A stretch of 64,000 bases of DNA from Shimia gijangensis (GTDB lineage Bacteria; Pseudomonadota; Alphaproteobacteria; Rhodobacterales; Rhodobacteraceae), in contig NZ_FQZQ01000010.1 of the NCBI RefSeq assembly GCF_900142085.1, positions 1-64,000 of the forward strand, read 5' to 3'. The notes below the pieces were generated by a model. That model did not search any database, was not told where the DNA came from, and was given only the letters and a program-made list of their open reading frames with translations. Position 1 is the first letter of the stretch. Each line of letters starts with the position of its first letter. Made by a program: the position numbers and the translations under genes. Shown here piece after piece: positions 42,372-50,988 of the stretch.

Positions 42372-43682
42372 ATGAAAGACCTTACCCCCAAGAAATCCGA
42401 TCTTGATCCAATTGAAATTGCCTCGGTCGACGAAATCCGCAGCCTGCAGCTTGAGCGCCTGAAATGGTCGGTGCGCCACGCCTATGACAATGTGCCGATG
42501 TACAAGAAACGCTTTGACGACGCTGGCGTGCACCCGGACGATCTGAAAACCCTCAGCGATCTGGCGAAGTTCCCGTTTACTTATAAAAATGACCTGCGCG
42601 ACAACTATCCGTTTGGCCTGTTTGCGGTTCCGCGCGAAGAGATCATCCGCATTCACGCCTCTTCCGGCACCACTGGCAAGGCGACGGTTGTCGGCTACAC
42701 CCAAAACGACATCGATGTCTGGGCCGACACCGTCGCGCGGTCTTTGCGGGCCTCTGGCCTTCGCAAAGGCGACATGGTTCACAACGCCTATGGCTATGGC
42801 CTGTTCACCGGGGGTCTTGGCGCGCATTACGGCATCGAACGCCTTGGCGCGACCGTTGTTCCAATGAGCGGCGGGCAGACCGAGAAACAGGTTGGCCTGA
42901 TCACCGACTTCAAACCCGACGGCATCATGGTGACCCCGTCTTATATGCTCAACATCCTCGAAGGCTTCCGCAAAGCCGGGATCGACCCCCGCAGCTGCTC
43001 GCTGTCGGTCGGTATCTTTGGGGCCGAGCCATGGACCAACGCCATGCGGCTTGAGGTTGAGGCCGCGTTCGATATGCATGCGGTTGATATCTATGGACTT
43101 TCTGAAATCATGGGCCCCGGTGTCGCCAATGAATGTGTGGAAACCAAAGACGGCTTGCACGTCTGGGAAGACCACTATTACCCCGAGATCATCAACCCCG
43201 CGACGGGCGAAGTGGTTGAGGATGGCGAAGAAGGCGAGCTGGTCTTCACCACGCTCACCAAAGAAGGCATGCCAATGATCCGCTATCGCACCCGCGACCT
43301 GACGACATTGCTGCCGGGCACTGCGCGCTCTATGCGTCGCATGGCCAAGATCACCGGCCGGTCCGATGACATGATTATCCTGCGCGGTGTTAACGTGTTC
43401 CCGACCCAGGTCGAAGAACAGGTTATGGCCACAGGCGGTCTGTCACCGCACTTCCAGATCGAACTGTACAAAGCCGGCCGCATGGATGCGATGCGGGTGT
43501 TTGTTGAGGTCACGCCTGAAGCTGCCGACAACCTGTCCAAAACCGCCGCCGCGCGGATGTTGACCAAACATATCAAAGACATGATCGGTGTTTCAACCGA
43601 GGTCGTTGTCGGTGATCCCGGCGATGTCGCCCGTTCCCAAGGCAAAGCGGTTCGTGTTATCGACAACCGCGACAAGGAGTAA
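42372..43682 (+). CDS. paaK: PaaK, phenylacetate-CoA ligase
   Basis: This AMP-forming ligase activates phenylacetate to phenylacetyl-CoA, the committed step. It has the P-loop SSGTTGKATVVGYT at about residues 97-110, the acyl-adenylate region YGLSEIMGPGVANECVE, and the hinge GRSDDMIILRGVNVFPTQVEEQVM. At 436 aa it is the E. coli length. A GAGGAGGAC ribosome binding site precedes the ATG. It is directly followed by the TetR gene. Confidence 0.95.
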   Translation: MKDLTPKKSDLDPIEIASVDEIRSLQLERLKWSVRHAYDNVPMYKKRFDDAGVHPDDLKTLSDLAKFPFTYKNDLRDNYPFGLFAVPREEIIRIHASSGTTGKATVVGYTQNDIDVWADTVARSLRASGLRKGDMVHNAYGYGLFTGGLGAHYGIERLGATVVPMSGGQTEKQVGLITDFKPDGIMVTPSYMLNILEGFRKAGIDPRSCSLSVGIFGAEPWTNAMRLEVEAAFDMHAVDIYGLSEIMGPGVANECVETKDGLHVWEDHYYPEIINPATGEVVEDGEEGELVFTTLTKEGMPMIRYRTRDLTTLLPGTARSMRRMAKITGRSDDMIILRGVNVFPTQVEEQVMATGGLSPHFQIELYKAGRMDAMRVFVEVTPEAADNLSKTAAARMLTKHIKDMIGVSTEVVVGDPGDVARSQGKAVRVIDNRDKE

Positions 43683-43685
43683 GTT

Positions 43686-44282
43686 TTGGCCCGCACAATC
43701 GCAAAAGACCACGACCAGAAGCGCGACCAGATTCTCAAGAATGCCGCCAAGGTGTTCGCCACAGAAGGTTATGATCGCGCATCCATGTCCATGCTTGCGC
43801 GCGAGTGCGGGATCTCCAAGGCCAATATCTACCACTATTACGACAGCAAGGACGCCTTGCTGTTTGATATCTTAGAGACCTATCTGCGCGAATTGCGCGA
43901 CGCCATCTGTGGCCTCAGCCTTGATGGGCTGGGCCCAGATGACAGGTTGCGGGGCGTGGTGGCGGTGACCCTGCAGGCCTATCAGGGCGCCGATCACGAA
44001 CATCAGGTTCAGATCGGCTCCATGTCAGCCTTGCCCGAGGATCAGCAGAAGCTGTTGCGCGGCTATCAGCGCGACATGGTGGTCTTTGTGAGTGACATTG
44101 TTGCGGCGCTGGATCCGGATACGTTTGCCCCTGATTCCAACAAGTTGCGCTCGGCGACCATGTCCGTATTTGGCATGCTGAACTGGTATTACATGTGGAA
44201 TTCCGGCGCCGGATCAGACGCCCGCGAAGACTATGCAGAGCTGGTCAGCAATCTGATCCTCGGCGGCGTTAAGACGCTTTAA
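43686..44282 (+). CDS. paaR: TetR-family regulator in the paa operon (PaaR-like)
   Basis: This 198-residue TetR-family regulator has the helix-turn-helix ILKNAAKVFATEGYDRASMSMLARECGISKANIYHYYDSKDALL at residues 17-60. The start is a TTG at 43686, four bases past the paaK stop, with AAGGAG five bases upstream. Its place after paaK and the palindromes at three paa promoters make it the likely repressor of the regulon, released by phenylacetyl-CoA. That is inferred; the family is certain. Confidence 0.85.
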   Translation: MARTIAKDHDQKRDQILKNAAKVFATEGYDRASMSMLARECGISKANIYHYYDSKDALLFDILETYLRELRDAICGLSLDGLGPDDRLRGVVAVTLQAYQGADHEHQVQIGSMSALPEDQQKLLRGYQRDMVVFVSDIVAALDPDTFAPDSNKLRSATMSVFGMLNWYYMWNSGAGSDAREDYAELVSNLILGGVKTL

Positions 44283-44283
44283 C

Positions 44284-44721
44284 TCACGGCGCCACTTCGC
44301 CCCTGTCGCCGCGTGGCACCGGAAAGACGATGTCGTAGCTCCAGTTAAACACATAGGCGTAGACCAAAAAGAACGCCGAAAATCCCAAATCCAGCAAGAG
44401 CGCATCAAGATACGAAATGCTCAGCCACCATGCGGTGACAAAAATTCCGACGATGATCAGGAACGCTTCAAACAACACCGCGTGAACAACGCGAATGCCA
44501 GCCCCACGCGGGGCCATGCCGCGATACTTGCGATCCCACAGATCAAACAGCCAGTTAAAGACAAAGTTCCAAGCCATCGCGAGCAGGCTGAACAACACGC
44601 CCAATGTCCCGAGGGCGGCCATCGAATGCCCCGTCACCCAAGCGCCCACTGTTGCGACAAAAAACAGTGCGATGGCTTCAAACATCAGCGTATGGCGAAT
44701 GCGGTCTCTGACGGTGCGCAT
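44284..44721 (-). CDS. PACE-family efflux transporter
   Basis: This 145-residue membrane protein has four hydrophobic segments arranged as two BTP repeats (RHTLMFEAIALFFVATVGAW and RVVHAVLFEAFLIIVGIFVTAWW), each followed by a conserved WNFVFNWLFDLWDR or FNWSYDIVFP motif. PACE proteins such as AceI export biocides or polyamines by proton antiport. It converges on the TetR gene with one base between stops and is divergent from a MarR gene. A perfect palindrome overlaps its ribosome binding site region. Confidence 0.85.
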   Translation of the reverse strand: MRTVRDRIRHTLMFEAIALFFVATVGAWVTGHSMAALGTLGVLFSLLAMAWNFVFNWLFDLWDRKYRGMAPRGAGIRVVHAVLFEAFLIIVGIFVTAWWLSISYLDALLLDLGFSAFFLVYAYVFNWSYDIVFPVPRGDRGEVAP

Positions 44722-44728
44722 GGTTTAT

Positions 44729-44780
44729 CTTTCTAGAAAGGTATTCACATTTCTTACAGTTCATGCAACTTTCTGGCAAG
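44729..44780. promoter_or_regulatory. Paired MarR-type operators between PACE and MarR genes
   Basis: CTTTCTAGAAAG (44729-44740) is a perfect 12-bp palindrome eight bases from the PACE start. CTTTCTGGCAAG (44769-44780), 40 bases away, matches it at 10 of 12 positions and lies 20 bases before the MarR start. The pair fits repression of both genes by the MarR protein. Confidence 0.6.
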
Positions 44781-44800
44781 CCAAAAGTGAAGGGAAACCG

Positions 44801-45331
44801 ATGACCAGTAAACAGCCTCTGGCAAAAATCTTACAGGATTATCAGCAAAACTGGCCCGACTTTGATCGTCCCGAAACCCGAGTGATGCTGGGGGTGATCC
44901 GGCTCAACGATCTGGTGTTTGAAAGCAGCAAAGCCTTGATTGCCGAATTTGGCCTGACCATGGCAGCCTTTGAGGCGCTGATGACATTGCGCGGCCAGCC
45001 TGAGCCGTGGCAAATGACCCCCACAGCCCTGTTGCAGGCCATCCTGATCACCTCGGGGGGGTTGACCAAAGTTCTGGGGCAACTTGAACAGGACGGTCTG
45101 ATTCAACGCATCGACAACCCCGACGATCAACGCAGCCGCTTTGTGCGTCTCACCCCCAAAGGCAAAACCCGCGCCGAGGCGTCGATGCAGGCTTTGGCGA
45201 CCCATGACAAAGACTTACTGGAACAGGCTTTGAACGAACAACAGATCACTCAGCTGTCGAAAGTATTGATGCGTACCGTGGACAAGCTGGAAAAGCACGA
45301 AGAGAGGGGCGAAAAAAGCGGGTCAAATTGA
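44801..45331 (+). CDS. MarR-family regulator
   Basis: This 176-residue winged-helix protein has the MarR layout (LGVIRLNDLVFESSKALIAEFGLTMAAFEALMTLRGQP, TPTALLQAILITSGGLTKVLGQLEQDGLIQRIDNPDDQRSRFVRLTPKG). The start at 44801 has GAAGGGAA upstream; the frame stays open far upstream but is antisense to the PACE gene there. It is divergent from PACE, with two operator-like sites between, so it is the likely repressor of that exporter. Confidence 0.85.
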   Translation: MTSKQPLAKILQDYQQNWPDFDRPETRVMLGVIRLNDLVFESSKALIAEFGLTMAAFEALMTLRGQPEPWQMTPTALLQAILITSGGLTKVLGQLEQDGLIQRIDNPDDQRSRFVRLTPKGKTRAEASMQALATHDKDLLEQALNEQQITQLSKVLMRTVDKLEKHEERGEKSGSN

Positions 45332-45472
45332 CCCAAGCTCGAAAGCCTGAGGATCTGGCCTTGCACTCTTGCAAAGTCACAGCCTGAGGCGCATGGCGTC
45401 TGACCGAGAAAATCGCAAGTTTCGGCACAAAGGGCGACTGCCTGTCCCTGTACCTCTGTACGGAAGTGGCCC

Positions 45473-45504
45473 ACAAAAACGGGGCTGGACACCTGATCAG
45501 CCCC
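45473..45504 (-). terminator. Terminator of the glycine-zipper gene
   Basis: On the minus strand, GGGGCTG / CAGCCCC (45504-45498 with 45487-45481) with a 10-nt loop is followed by C, G and five T residues, 38 bases past the stop at 45542. A separate palindrome GGGTCAA-A-TTGACCC (45320-45334) covers the MarR stop codon. Confidence 0.85.
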
Positions 45505-45541
45505 TAACGCACGCACAAGTTGGCAATCACCTCCCGGCGCC

Positions 45542-46165
45542 TCACTGCAAATCAACGAAGATTTGCGAGTCGACGCCTGCTTCAAACAGCGCCTTCTTGA
45601 TCTCATCGATCGCATTTGCATCGGCTGAACTGACGATGACCACATCATTGACGACCAGTGAATACAACGGCGCTTCGGGCTGTGCGCCAGGCTCGAGGTT
45701 TGCCAGATATTCCTCTGCAGCCCGTCGAGACATTGGCCCCCATTTACCGTCATAGGCGACGCCAATCGTGTACTGCACGTCCATGATCATTTCTTTACTG
45801 ACGGACTGGCCATCGTTTAAATTCTGCAAGACCTGTTCAAGCGTTTCCGCATCGGTGACACGATCAGGAATAAACACATTCTTGCAGGTTTCGACGTCTT
45901 TGTATTTGGTGACGGTTGTTTTGCTGTTTTCATGGCCGACAACCCCGCCAATGACCGCGCCGACAGCAGCGCCGGCATTATCGTCAGTTACGACTTTTCC
46001 GATCACGCCGCCTATGACCGCTCCACCGATAACCTTTTCGGGTTCTCCGCCTTTGACGGTTTCCTGATAGGGTACTGCCGTTGTCTCGCATCTGACTTCG
46101 TACGTACCTGCAAATGTCTGAGATGCAATCAGAGCCGCTGCCGCTGCCGTTGCCAAAATTTTCAT
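45542..46165 (-). CDS. Exported glycine-zipper protein
   Basis: This 207-residue protein has a signal peptide MKILATAAAAALIASQTFA and a glycine-zipper region around residues 43-78 (KVIGGAVIGGVIGKVV and AGAAVGAVIGGVVG) that could insert in a membrane. The C-terminal half contains a short peptidoglycan-binding-like motif (DGKWGPMSRRAAEEYLANL). It looks like an outer-membrane or periplasmic protein of unknown role. The start at 46165 fits the signal peptide. It is monocistronic. Confidence 0.75.
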   Translation of the reverse strand: MKILATAAAAALIASQTFAGTYEVRCETTAVPYQETVKGGEPEKVIGGAVIGGVIGKVVTDDNAGAAVGAVIGGVVGHENSKTTVTKYKDVETCKNVFIPDRVTDAETLEQVLQNLNDGQSVSKEMIMDVQYTIGVAYDGKWGPMSRRAAEEYLANLEPGAQPEAPLYSLVVNDVVIVSSADANAIDEIKKALFEAGVDSQIFVDLQ

Positions 46166-46515
46166 GGTCTTAATCCTTTGTTCTTCAAGTCGCGGCAATT
46201 TAGCCATGGCGTTTTCTGACTGCCGCCATATTCCCTGTTTCGCAAAGCCAACGTATTGCCTTGCTGACCGGTCGCCTGGCTTTAACTTGTGTGTAATCTA
46301 GCTTTTCCCGCGAGTGTTATTCAATATCACTGCCACTCAGCTTGCTTTTGAAGGCCGTGTCGAAGGCCATGCGCTCGTATAAGTTTGGAGCGAACTCAGT
46401 GCGTACATGACCGGATAAGACGTGCTGCAGAAACAATGGACGCTTTGTCTCGCAAAGCGGCCACTGACAACATGTGCGGTGGGGGACTTCACCCTACTTG
46501 TCACGTCTTGCAAAG
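46166..46515. other. Gene-free stretch
   Basis: About 350 bases between the glycine-zipper gene and the paa operon terminator. Nothing coding or clearly structured was seen beyond a repeated GAAGGCC near 46349 and 46363. Confidence 0.35.
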
Positions 46516-46542
46516 AAAAACGCCCCCCATTTCTGGAGGGCG
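46516..46542 (-). terminator. Terminator of the paaABCDE operon
   Basis: On the minus strand CGCCCTCC / GGGGGGCG (one mismatch, 6-nt loop) is followed by TTTTT, 27 bases past the last gene of the operon. Confidence 0.85.
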
Positions 46543-46569
46543 CTTTGGCTTTGCAGCTAAGCGATCAGA

Positions 46570-47328
46570 TCAGGCAGCCTTAAGGCCCAACCCATCCAGC
46601 ACTGATTTGGTTTCTGCTTCCCAGCGGGTTTTCAATTCGGCATTGGTCGACTTGCGCAAACCCATCGCCTTTAGGCTATCCGCTTTGGTCGAATCCGCTG
46701 CCCCAAAGGATGCCGCTACGCGCGGCCACCAGTAGTCAACGCTCGCCTGAAGGGCGGCGGTGTCGCCACTTTCGGCCAGTTTGGTCACACCTTCTGCGGC
46801 CAACTCCGCGTGGCGCGCTTCGACCGGGGCCACCGCGCGGAACGCTTCGGCCAACGGTTGATAAGACACCATTGAGAACTCGGCCATCTGTACTGCCACA
46901 GCGCGACCCATCAACAGGTTCATCACCACCGCATCGCTCCAGCCTTCCAGCGGATAGTTGAACACCGCCAGACGCATGTCGTGCTCGGTGCGTGACGCGC
47001 CAATGTCGGCGTCACGTCCCAAACGTGCGGTCCATGGGTGGTGGCTGGCATAGCGATCGCCGTCCACACCAAATTCGCCCATGATCTTCAACACACGGTC
47101 GGCATTATCAGTCTTTTCCAGAACAATTTTCGCCGCCGCGATGCGCTCCTTGATGCCGGGGCCTGCGTTGATGACGTCGGCAAAGCCTGCCGCGCCTGCC
47201 AGCTCACTGTCCACAAATGTGGTCATCAGCTTCATCAACTCGGCGCGATAGCGTGGCGGCACGTTGGTCGGATTTGTCAGCACGCCGCCCTGGGCGAGAT
47301 AGCTTTCAATGCTCATATCTTCAGCCAT
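46570..47328 (-). CDS. Extra PaaA/PaaC-like phenylacetate catabolic family protein
   Basis: This 252-residue protein belongs to the phenylacetic-acid catabolic (PaaA/PaaC ferritin-like) family but is neither PaaA nor PaaC, both of which are present. It has helices with possible metal ligands (FVDSELAGAAGFAD; VAVQMAEFSMVSYQPLAEAF; VEARHAELAAEG with an E-xx-H pattern). Whether it holds a diiron site cannot be settled by eye. It is last in the operon, 12 bases after paaE. It could be a further structural subunit or a related oxygenase. Confidence 0.75.
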   Translation of the reverse strand: MAEDMSIESYLAQGGVLTNPTNVPPRYRAELMKLMTTFVDSELAGAAGFADVINAGPGIKERIAAAKIVLEKTDNADRVLKIMGEFGVDGDRYASHHPWTARLGRDADIGASRTEHDMRLAVFNYPLEGWSDAVVMNLLMGRAVAVQMAEFSMVSYQPLAEAFRAVAPVEARHAELAAEGVTKLAESGDTAALQASVDYWWPRVAASFGAADSTKADSLKAMGLRKSTNAELKTRWEAETKSVLDGLGLKAA

Positions 47329-47340
47329 GATCAGGTCTCC

Positions 47341-48417
47341 TTACTGGTCAAAGTCGACAACAACGTTGTCTGTGACGGGATAGGACTGGCACGACAGGAC
47401 ATAGCCCTTTTCGACCTCGTAATCCTCAAGCGCGTGGTTGGCGACCATATCAACTTCGCCTTCGATCACGCGGCAGCGACAGGTCGAACACACACCCGCC
47501 TTACAGGCATAGGGCGCGTCCATTTTGTTGCCAATGGCGGCGTCCAGAATGCTGATGTCCTTGGGTGTTTCAATTGTCTGGGTTGACCCATCCAACGTGA
47601 TCACCGCAGTCGCCTGATTGGCGGCAGATGCCGCATCGGTCGACACAGCGCGTTTCTTGGCGCGGCCCGGTTGTGACGATGCAAACAGTTCAAACTTGAT
47701 CTGGCTGTCGTCCAATCCACCTGTGCGCAGGGCGGCTGCAATGCCCAGCATCATTGGTTCGGGGCCACAGATGAACGCGGTGTCGACGGATGTGATGTCG
47801 ATCCAGCCCGTGGCAAACAGTTGCGCACATTTTTCTTCCGTGACCAGACCTGTGAACAGGTCAATCTCCTGTGCGTCGGTTTCCAGAACATGGATCACAT
47901 TAAAGCGGCCCATATAGATGTTCTTGAGGTCTTCCAGCTCTTCGCGGAACATGATCGTGTTCACGCCCTTGTTGGCGTAAACCAAGGTGAATGTGCTGTC
48001 TGGCTCGGTCGCCAGCGTGGTTTTCAGGATCGACAGAACCGGCGTGATGCCTGACCCACCGGCAAAGCCGAGGTAGTTCTTTTCGTTGCCTGCATCGAGC
48101 GCTGTGAAAAAGCCACCCATCGGCGGCATCGCTTGCAGCGTGTCTCCGACGTTCAGGTCTTCATTGGCCCAGGTTGAGAACGCACCGCCGTCGACACGTT
48201 TGATGCCAACTTGCAGAATGCCTTCGTCCTTGCCAGCACAGATCGAATAGGACCGGCGCAATTCGTCTCCGTCAAAATCCTGGCGGAAGGTCAGGTATTG
48301 GCCTTGGGTAAAGTCAAATTCCTCAGCCGCGCCATTGACGGGCTTGAGGGTCACGACAACGGCGTCGCGAATGGTCTTGTGGATATCGGTAACTTCCAGA
48401 TCGTGAAAGCGTGCCAT
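47341..48417 (-). CDS. paaE: PaaE, reductase of phenylacetyl-CoA epoxidase
   Basis: This 358-residue flavoprotein passes electrons from NADPH to the diiron subunit. It has the FAD-binding RRSYSICAG segment near residue 56, the NAD-binding GGSGITPVLSIL and CGPEPMM motifs, and a C-terminal plant-type [2Fe-2S] cluster (CKAGVCSTCRCRV plus a final C in LSCQSYP). The start at 48417 has GGAGGAACC upstream. It follows paaD by 22 bases. Confidence 0.95.
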   Translation of the reverse strand: MARFHDLEVTDIHKTIRDAVVVTLKPVNGAAEEFDFTQGQYLTFRQDFDGDELRRSYSICAGKDEGILQVGIKRVDGGAFSTWANEDLNVGDTLQAMPPMGGFFTALDAGNEKNYLGFAGGSGITPVLSILKTTLATEPDSTFTLVYANKGVNTIMFREELEDLKNIYMGRFNVIHVLETDAQEIDLFTGLVTEEKCAQLFATGWIDITSVDTAFICGPEPMMLGIAAALRTGGLDDSQIKFELFASSQPGRAKKRAVSTDAASAANQATAVITLDGSTQTIETPKDISILDAAIGNKMDAPYACKAGVCSTCRCRVIEGEVDMVANHALEDYEVEKGYVLSCQSYPVTDNVVVDFDQ

Positions 48418-48439
48418 AGTGGTTCCTCCCTTAAGCGCG

Positions 48440-48901
48440 TCAGATGCACTTGAAGTATTCAAAGGGTTCAAGACAGTCCTGGCAGCGCCATTGTGCCTTG
48501 CACGGGGTCGAGCCGAACTGGCTCAGTTTTTCTAGGTGGTCGCCACCGCATCGGGGGCAGCGTTTGGGCCCGCCCGCCGCTTGCGGTGGGGCGATCCCGT
48601 ATTTCTCCAAAGCGTCGCGGGCTTTGTCAGACATCCAGTCAGTGGTCCACGCCGGGCTAAGCTGTTGCTTGAGTTCGATTTTCTCGAGCCCGCAGTCACG
48701 CAGCTTGGTCTCAATGTCCATGTTGATCATCGAGGTTGCCGGACAGCCGGAATAGGTGGGCGTGACAGCAACGACGCAAGTGTCGCCCTGCCATTCCACA
48801 TTCCGGATGATGCCAAGATCGATGAGGCTAATCACCGGGATCTCGGGGTCAGGAATGGTTTCCAGCCATTCCCAGACCTGTTCCACCGAAGGATTGCTCA
48901 T
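48440..48901 (-). CDS. paaD: PaaD, epoxidase maturation factor
   Basis: This 153-residue protein has the N-terminal MIP18/DUF59 domain (WLETIPDPEIPVISLIDLGIIRNVEW, GCPATSMIN) and a C-terminal zinc-ribbon-like cysteine set (CPRCGGDHLEKLSQFGSTPCKAQWRCQDC). PaaD is needed to load the iron-sulfur cluster of PaaE. It sits six bases after paaC. Confidence 0.94.
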   Translation of the reverse strand: MSNPSVEQVWEWLETIPDPEIPVISLIDLGIIRNVEWQGDTCVVAVTPTYSGCPATSMINMDIETKLRDCGLEKIELKQQLSPAWTTDWMSDKARDALEKYGIAPPQAAGGPKRCPRCGGDHLEKLSQFGSTPCKAQWRCQDCLEPFEYFKCI

Positions 48902-48907
48902 GGGTCT

Positions 48908-49672
48908 TTACCACTCACAGCCCGGATAGGCGCGCTGCAACCACTGCATCGAGGTCAGCAAATGCCCCAGATGTTCAGTATGCATATAGCCTGTGCGACC
49001 ACCCTTGTGGGCATAGGTCGCCGCTGGAATGTCCAGCGTGGCGTCGGTCAACACCTTGCTGATCAGCGCGTCATATTCTTCGCGCAAACTCGCCGGATCA
49101 GGGGCAATACCCGCTGCAGCCATGGCCGCATCCGTTTCGTCGCTGGCAAACATCTCGCCCACATATGGCCAGAGATACTCAAGCGCTTCTTGCATGCGGC
49201 GGTGGCTTTCCTCGGTGCCATCACCCAGACCCACAACCGTGTCAGCCGAGCGTTCCACATGATAGGCCACTTCTTTGGAAGCCTTGGCAGCAATCGCGGC
49301 CACGGTTTCGTCAGACGACTGCATCAAGCGGCCCATCAGAACCGACTGGAACGCATCAAACAGGAACTGGCGCAGCAATGTGCGGCCAAAGTCGCCGTTC
49401 GGCAATTCGGTCAGCAGCACATTGCGGAAATCCCAGGCGTCGCGCAGAAAGGCCAGATCGTCGGCGCTCTTGCCTTCGCCCTGCACTTCTGCGGCGTAAC
49501 CCAGCCACATTTGTGTCTGGCCAATCAGGTCCAGCGCCGTGTTGGCGAGCGCGATATCCTCTTCCAGAATGGGCGAGTGACCGCACCATTCCGATACGCG
49601 GTGTCCCAGCACCAGGGTGTTATCCCCCTGACGCAGCAGGAACTGCAACAAGTGTTGTTTATCGACAGACAT
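48908..49672 (-). CDS. paaC: PaaC, structural subunit of phenylacetyl-CoA epoxidase
   Basis: This 254-residue ferritin-like subunit forms the heterodimer with PaaA but has no metal site of its own. LRQGDNTLVLGHRVSEWCGHSPILEEDIALANTALDLIGQ is the PaaC start. The ATG overlaps the paaB stop by one base (TAATG), indicating coupling. Confidence 0.94.
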   Translation of the reverse strand: MSVDKQHLLQFLLRQGDNTLVLGHRVSEWCGHSPILEEDIALANTALDLIGQTQMWLGYAAEVQGEGKSADDLAFLRDAWDFRNVLLTELPNGDFGRTLLRQFLFDAFQSVLMGRLMQSSDETVAAIAAKASKEVAYHVERSADTVVGLGDGTEESHRRMQEALEYLWPYVGEMFASDETDAAMAAAGIAPDPASLREEYDALISKVLTDATLDIPAATYAHKGGRTGYMHTEHLGHLLTSMQWLQRAYPGCEW

Positions 49673-49956
49673 TACATGCTTCCCACTTCTTCTGGGATGT
49701 CAAAGAACGTTGGGTGACGGTAGATCTTTGATTCCGATGGTTCGAACAGTGGGCCTTTGTCGCCCGGTGCGGTTGCCGAAATGTGTTTGGCTTCCACCAC
49801 CCAGATCGACACGCCTTCGTTGCGGCGGGTGTAAACATCGCGCGCATTTTTGACAGCCATTTCGGCGTCAGGGGCGTGCAGCGAACCGACGTGACGGTGG
49901 CTCATGCCATGCTGACCGCGGATGAAGATTTCCCAGAGGGGCCATTCGTTTTTCAT
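49672..49956 (-). CDS. paaB: PaaB, epoxidase subunit
   Basis: This 94-residue protein begins MKNEWPLWEIFIRGQHGMSH and has GSLHAPDAEMAVKNARDVYTRRNEGVSIWVV, the PaaB signature. PaaB bridges two PaaAC heterodimers in the complex. A GAGGAGG site precedes the ATG. Confidence 0.95.
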   Translation of the reverse strand: MKNEWPLWEIFIRGQHGMSHRHVGSLHAPDAEMAVKNARDVYTRRNEGVSIWVVEAKHISATAPGDKGPLFEPSESKIYRHPTFFDIPEEVGSM

Positions 49957-49979
49957 AATCTCATTCCTCCTCGAGATTT

Positions 49980-50972
49980 TTATTCAGCTGCAACTTTGGC
50001 AGCGGCTTTTTTCTGTGCGTGGGCCATCAGACCATCGCGCACCCATTCACCATCGTCCCAAGCCGCGACGCGGTCTTTCAGACGATCAACGTTGCAAGGG
50101 CCATTGCCCTTGATGACGTCAAAGAATTCTGACCAATCGGGATCCGAGAAATCATAGTGGCCACGCTCTTCGTTCCACTTGATGCCTGCGTCTGGCAGAT
50201 CGAGACCCAGATATTCAATTTGAGGCACGGTCTGGTCGACAAATTGCTGACGCAACTCGTCGTTCGATTTGACTTTGATCTTCCAGGCCATCGACTGATC
50301 CGAGTTGGTCGAATCCGCGTCCGTGGGGCCAAACATCATGATTGCAGGGAACCACAAACGATCCACAGCGCTTTGCGCCTGACGTTTCTGTTCGGGCGTG
50401 CCAAAGGCCATGTTCATGATCGCGTGATACCCCTGTCGGGCGTGAAAGCTTTCTTCTTTACAGATGCGGATCATCGCGCGGCTGTAGGGGCCGTAAGATG
50501 TCCGTTGCAGGGCGACCTGGTTCACAATGGCCGCGCCATCCACCAGCCACCCAACGGCACCAATATCGGCCCAGTTCAGTGTGGGGTAGTTAAAGATCGA
50601 CGAGTATTTCATCCGCCCTTCGTGCAGCAAACGCACCAACTCGTCGCGGCTCTCGCCCAGCGTTTCGGCGGCGGAATAGAGATACAGACCGTGGCCTGCC
50701 TCGTCCTGCACTTTGGCCAGCAGGATCGCTTTGCGCTCAAGCGTGGGCGCACGGGTGATCCAGTTGCCCTCTGGCAGTTGGCCGACGACCTCAGAGTGCG
50801 CATGCTGACCCATTTGGCGGATCAGCGTGCGGCGATAATCATCCGGCATCCAATCCCGAGGTTCGATCTTGATGTCATTGTCGATTTTGTCCTGAAACTC
50901 ACGTTCCTGTTCCGACATCTCTTCACGAGATTTGATGCCAGAGCGGGCCGTTTTGATGAGCTGTGCATACAT
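49980..50972 (-). CDS. paaA: PaaA, catalytic diiron subunit of phenylacetyl-CoA epoxidase
   Basis: This 330-residue subunit carries the diiron centre that epoxidises the ring of phenylacetyl-CoA. Metal-binding helices are visible as [21 protein letters not shown] and [18 protein letters not shown]. The start at 50972 ([19 protein letters not shown]) has GGAGGAGACC upstream and matches the family. It follows the thiolase gene by 16 bases. Confidence 0.96.
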   Translation of the reverse strand: MYAQLIKTARSGIKSREEMSEQEREFQDKIDNDIKIEPRDWMPDDYRRTLIRQMGQHAHSEVVGQLPEGNWITRAPTLERKAILLAKVQDEAGHGLYLYSAAETLGESRDELVRLLHEGRMKYSSIFNYPTLNWADIGAVGWLVDGAAIVNQVALQRTSYGPYSRAMIRICKEESFHARQGYHAIMNMAFGTPEQKRQAQSAVDRLWFPAIMMFGPTDADSTNSDQSMAWKIKVKSNDELRQQFVDQTVPQIEYLGLDLPDAGIKWNEERGHYDFSDPDWSEFFDVIKGNGPCNVDRLKDRVAAWDDGEWVRDGLMAHAQKKAAAKVAAE

Positions 50973-50988
50973 TAGCAGGTCTCCTCCC

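Noticed and set aside
42261-43175. 304-codon minus-strand frame
   Set aside because: It is antisense to paaK, a full-length, clearly recognised gene.
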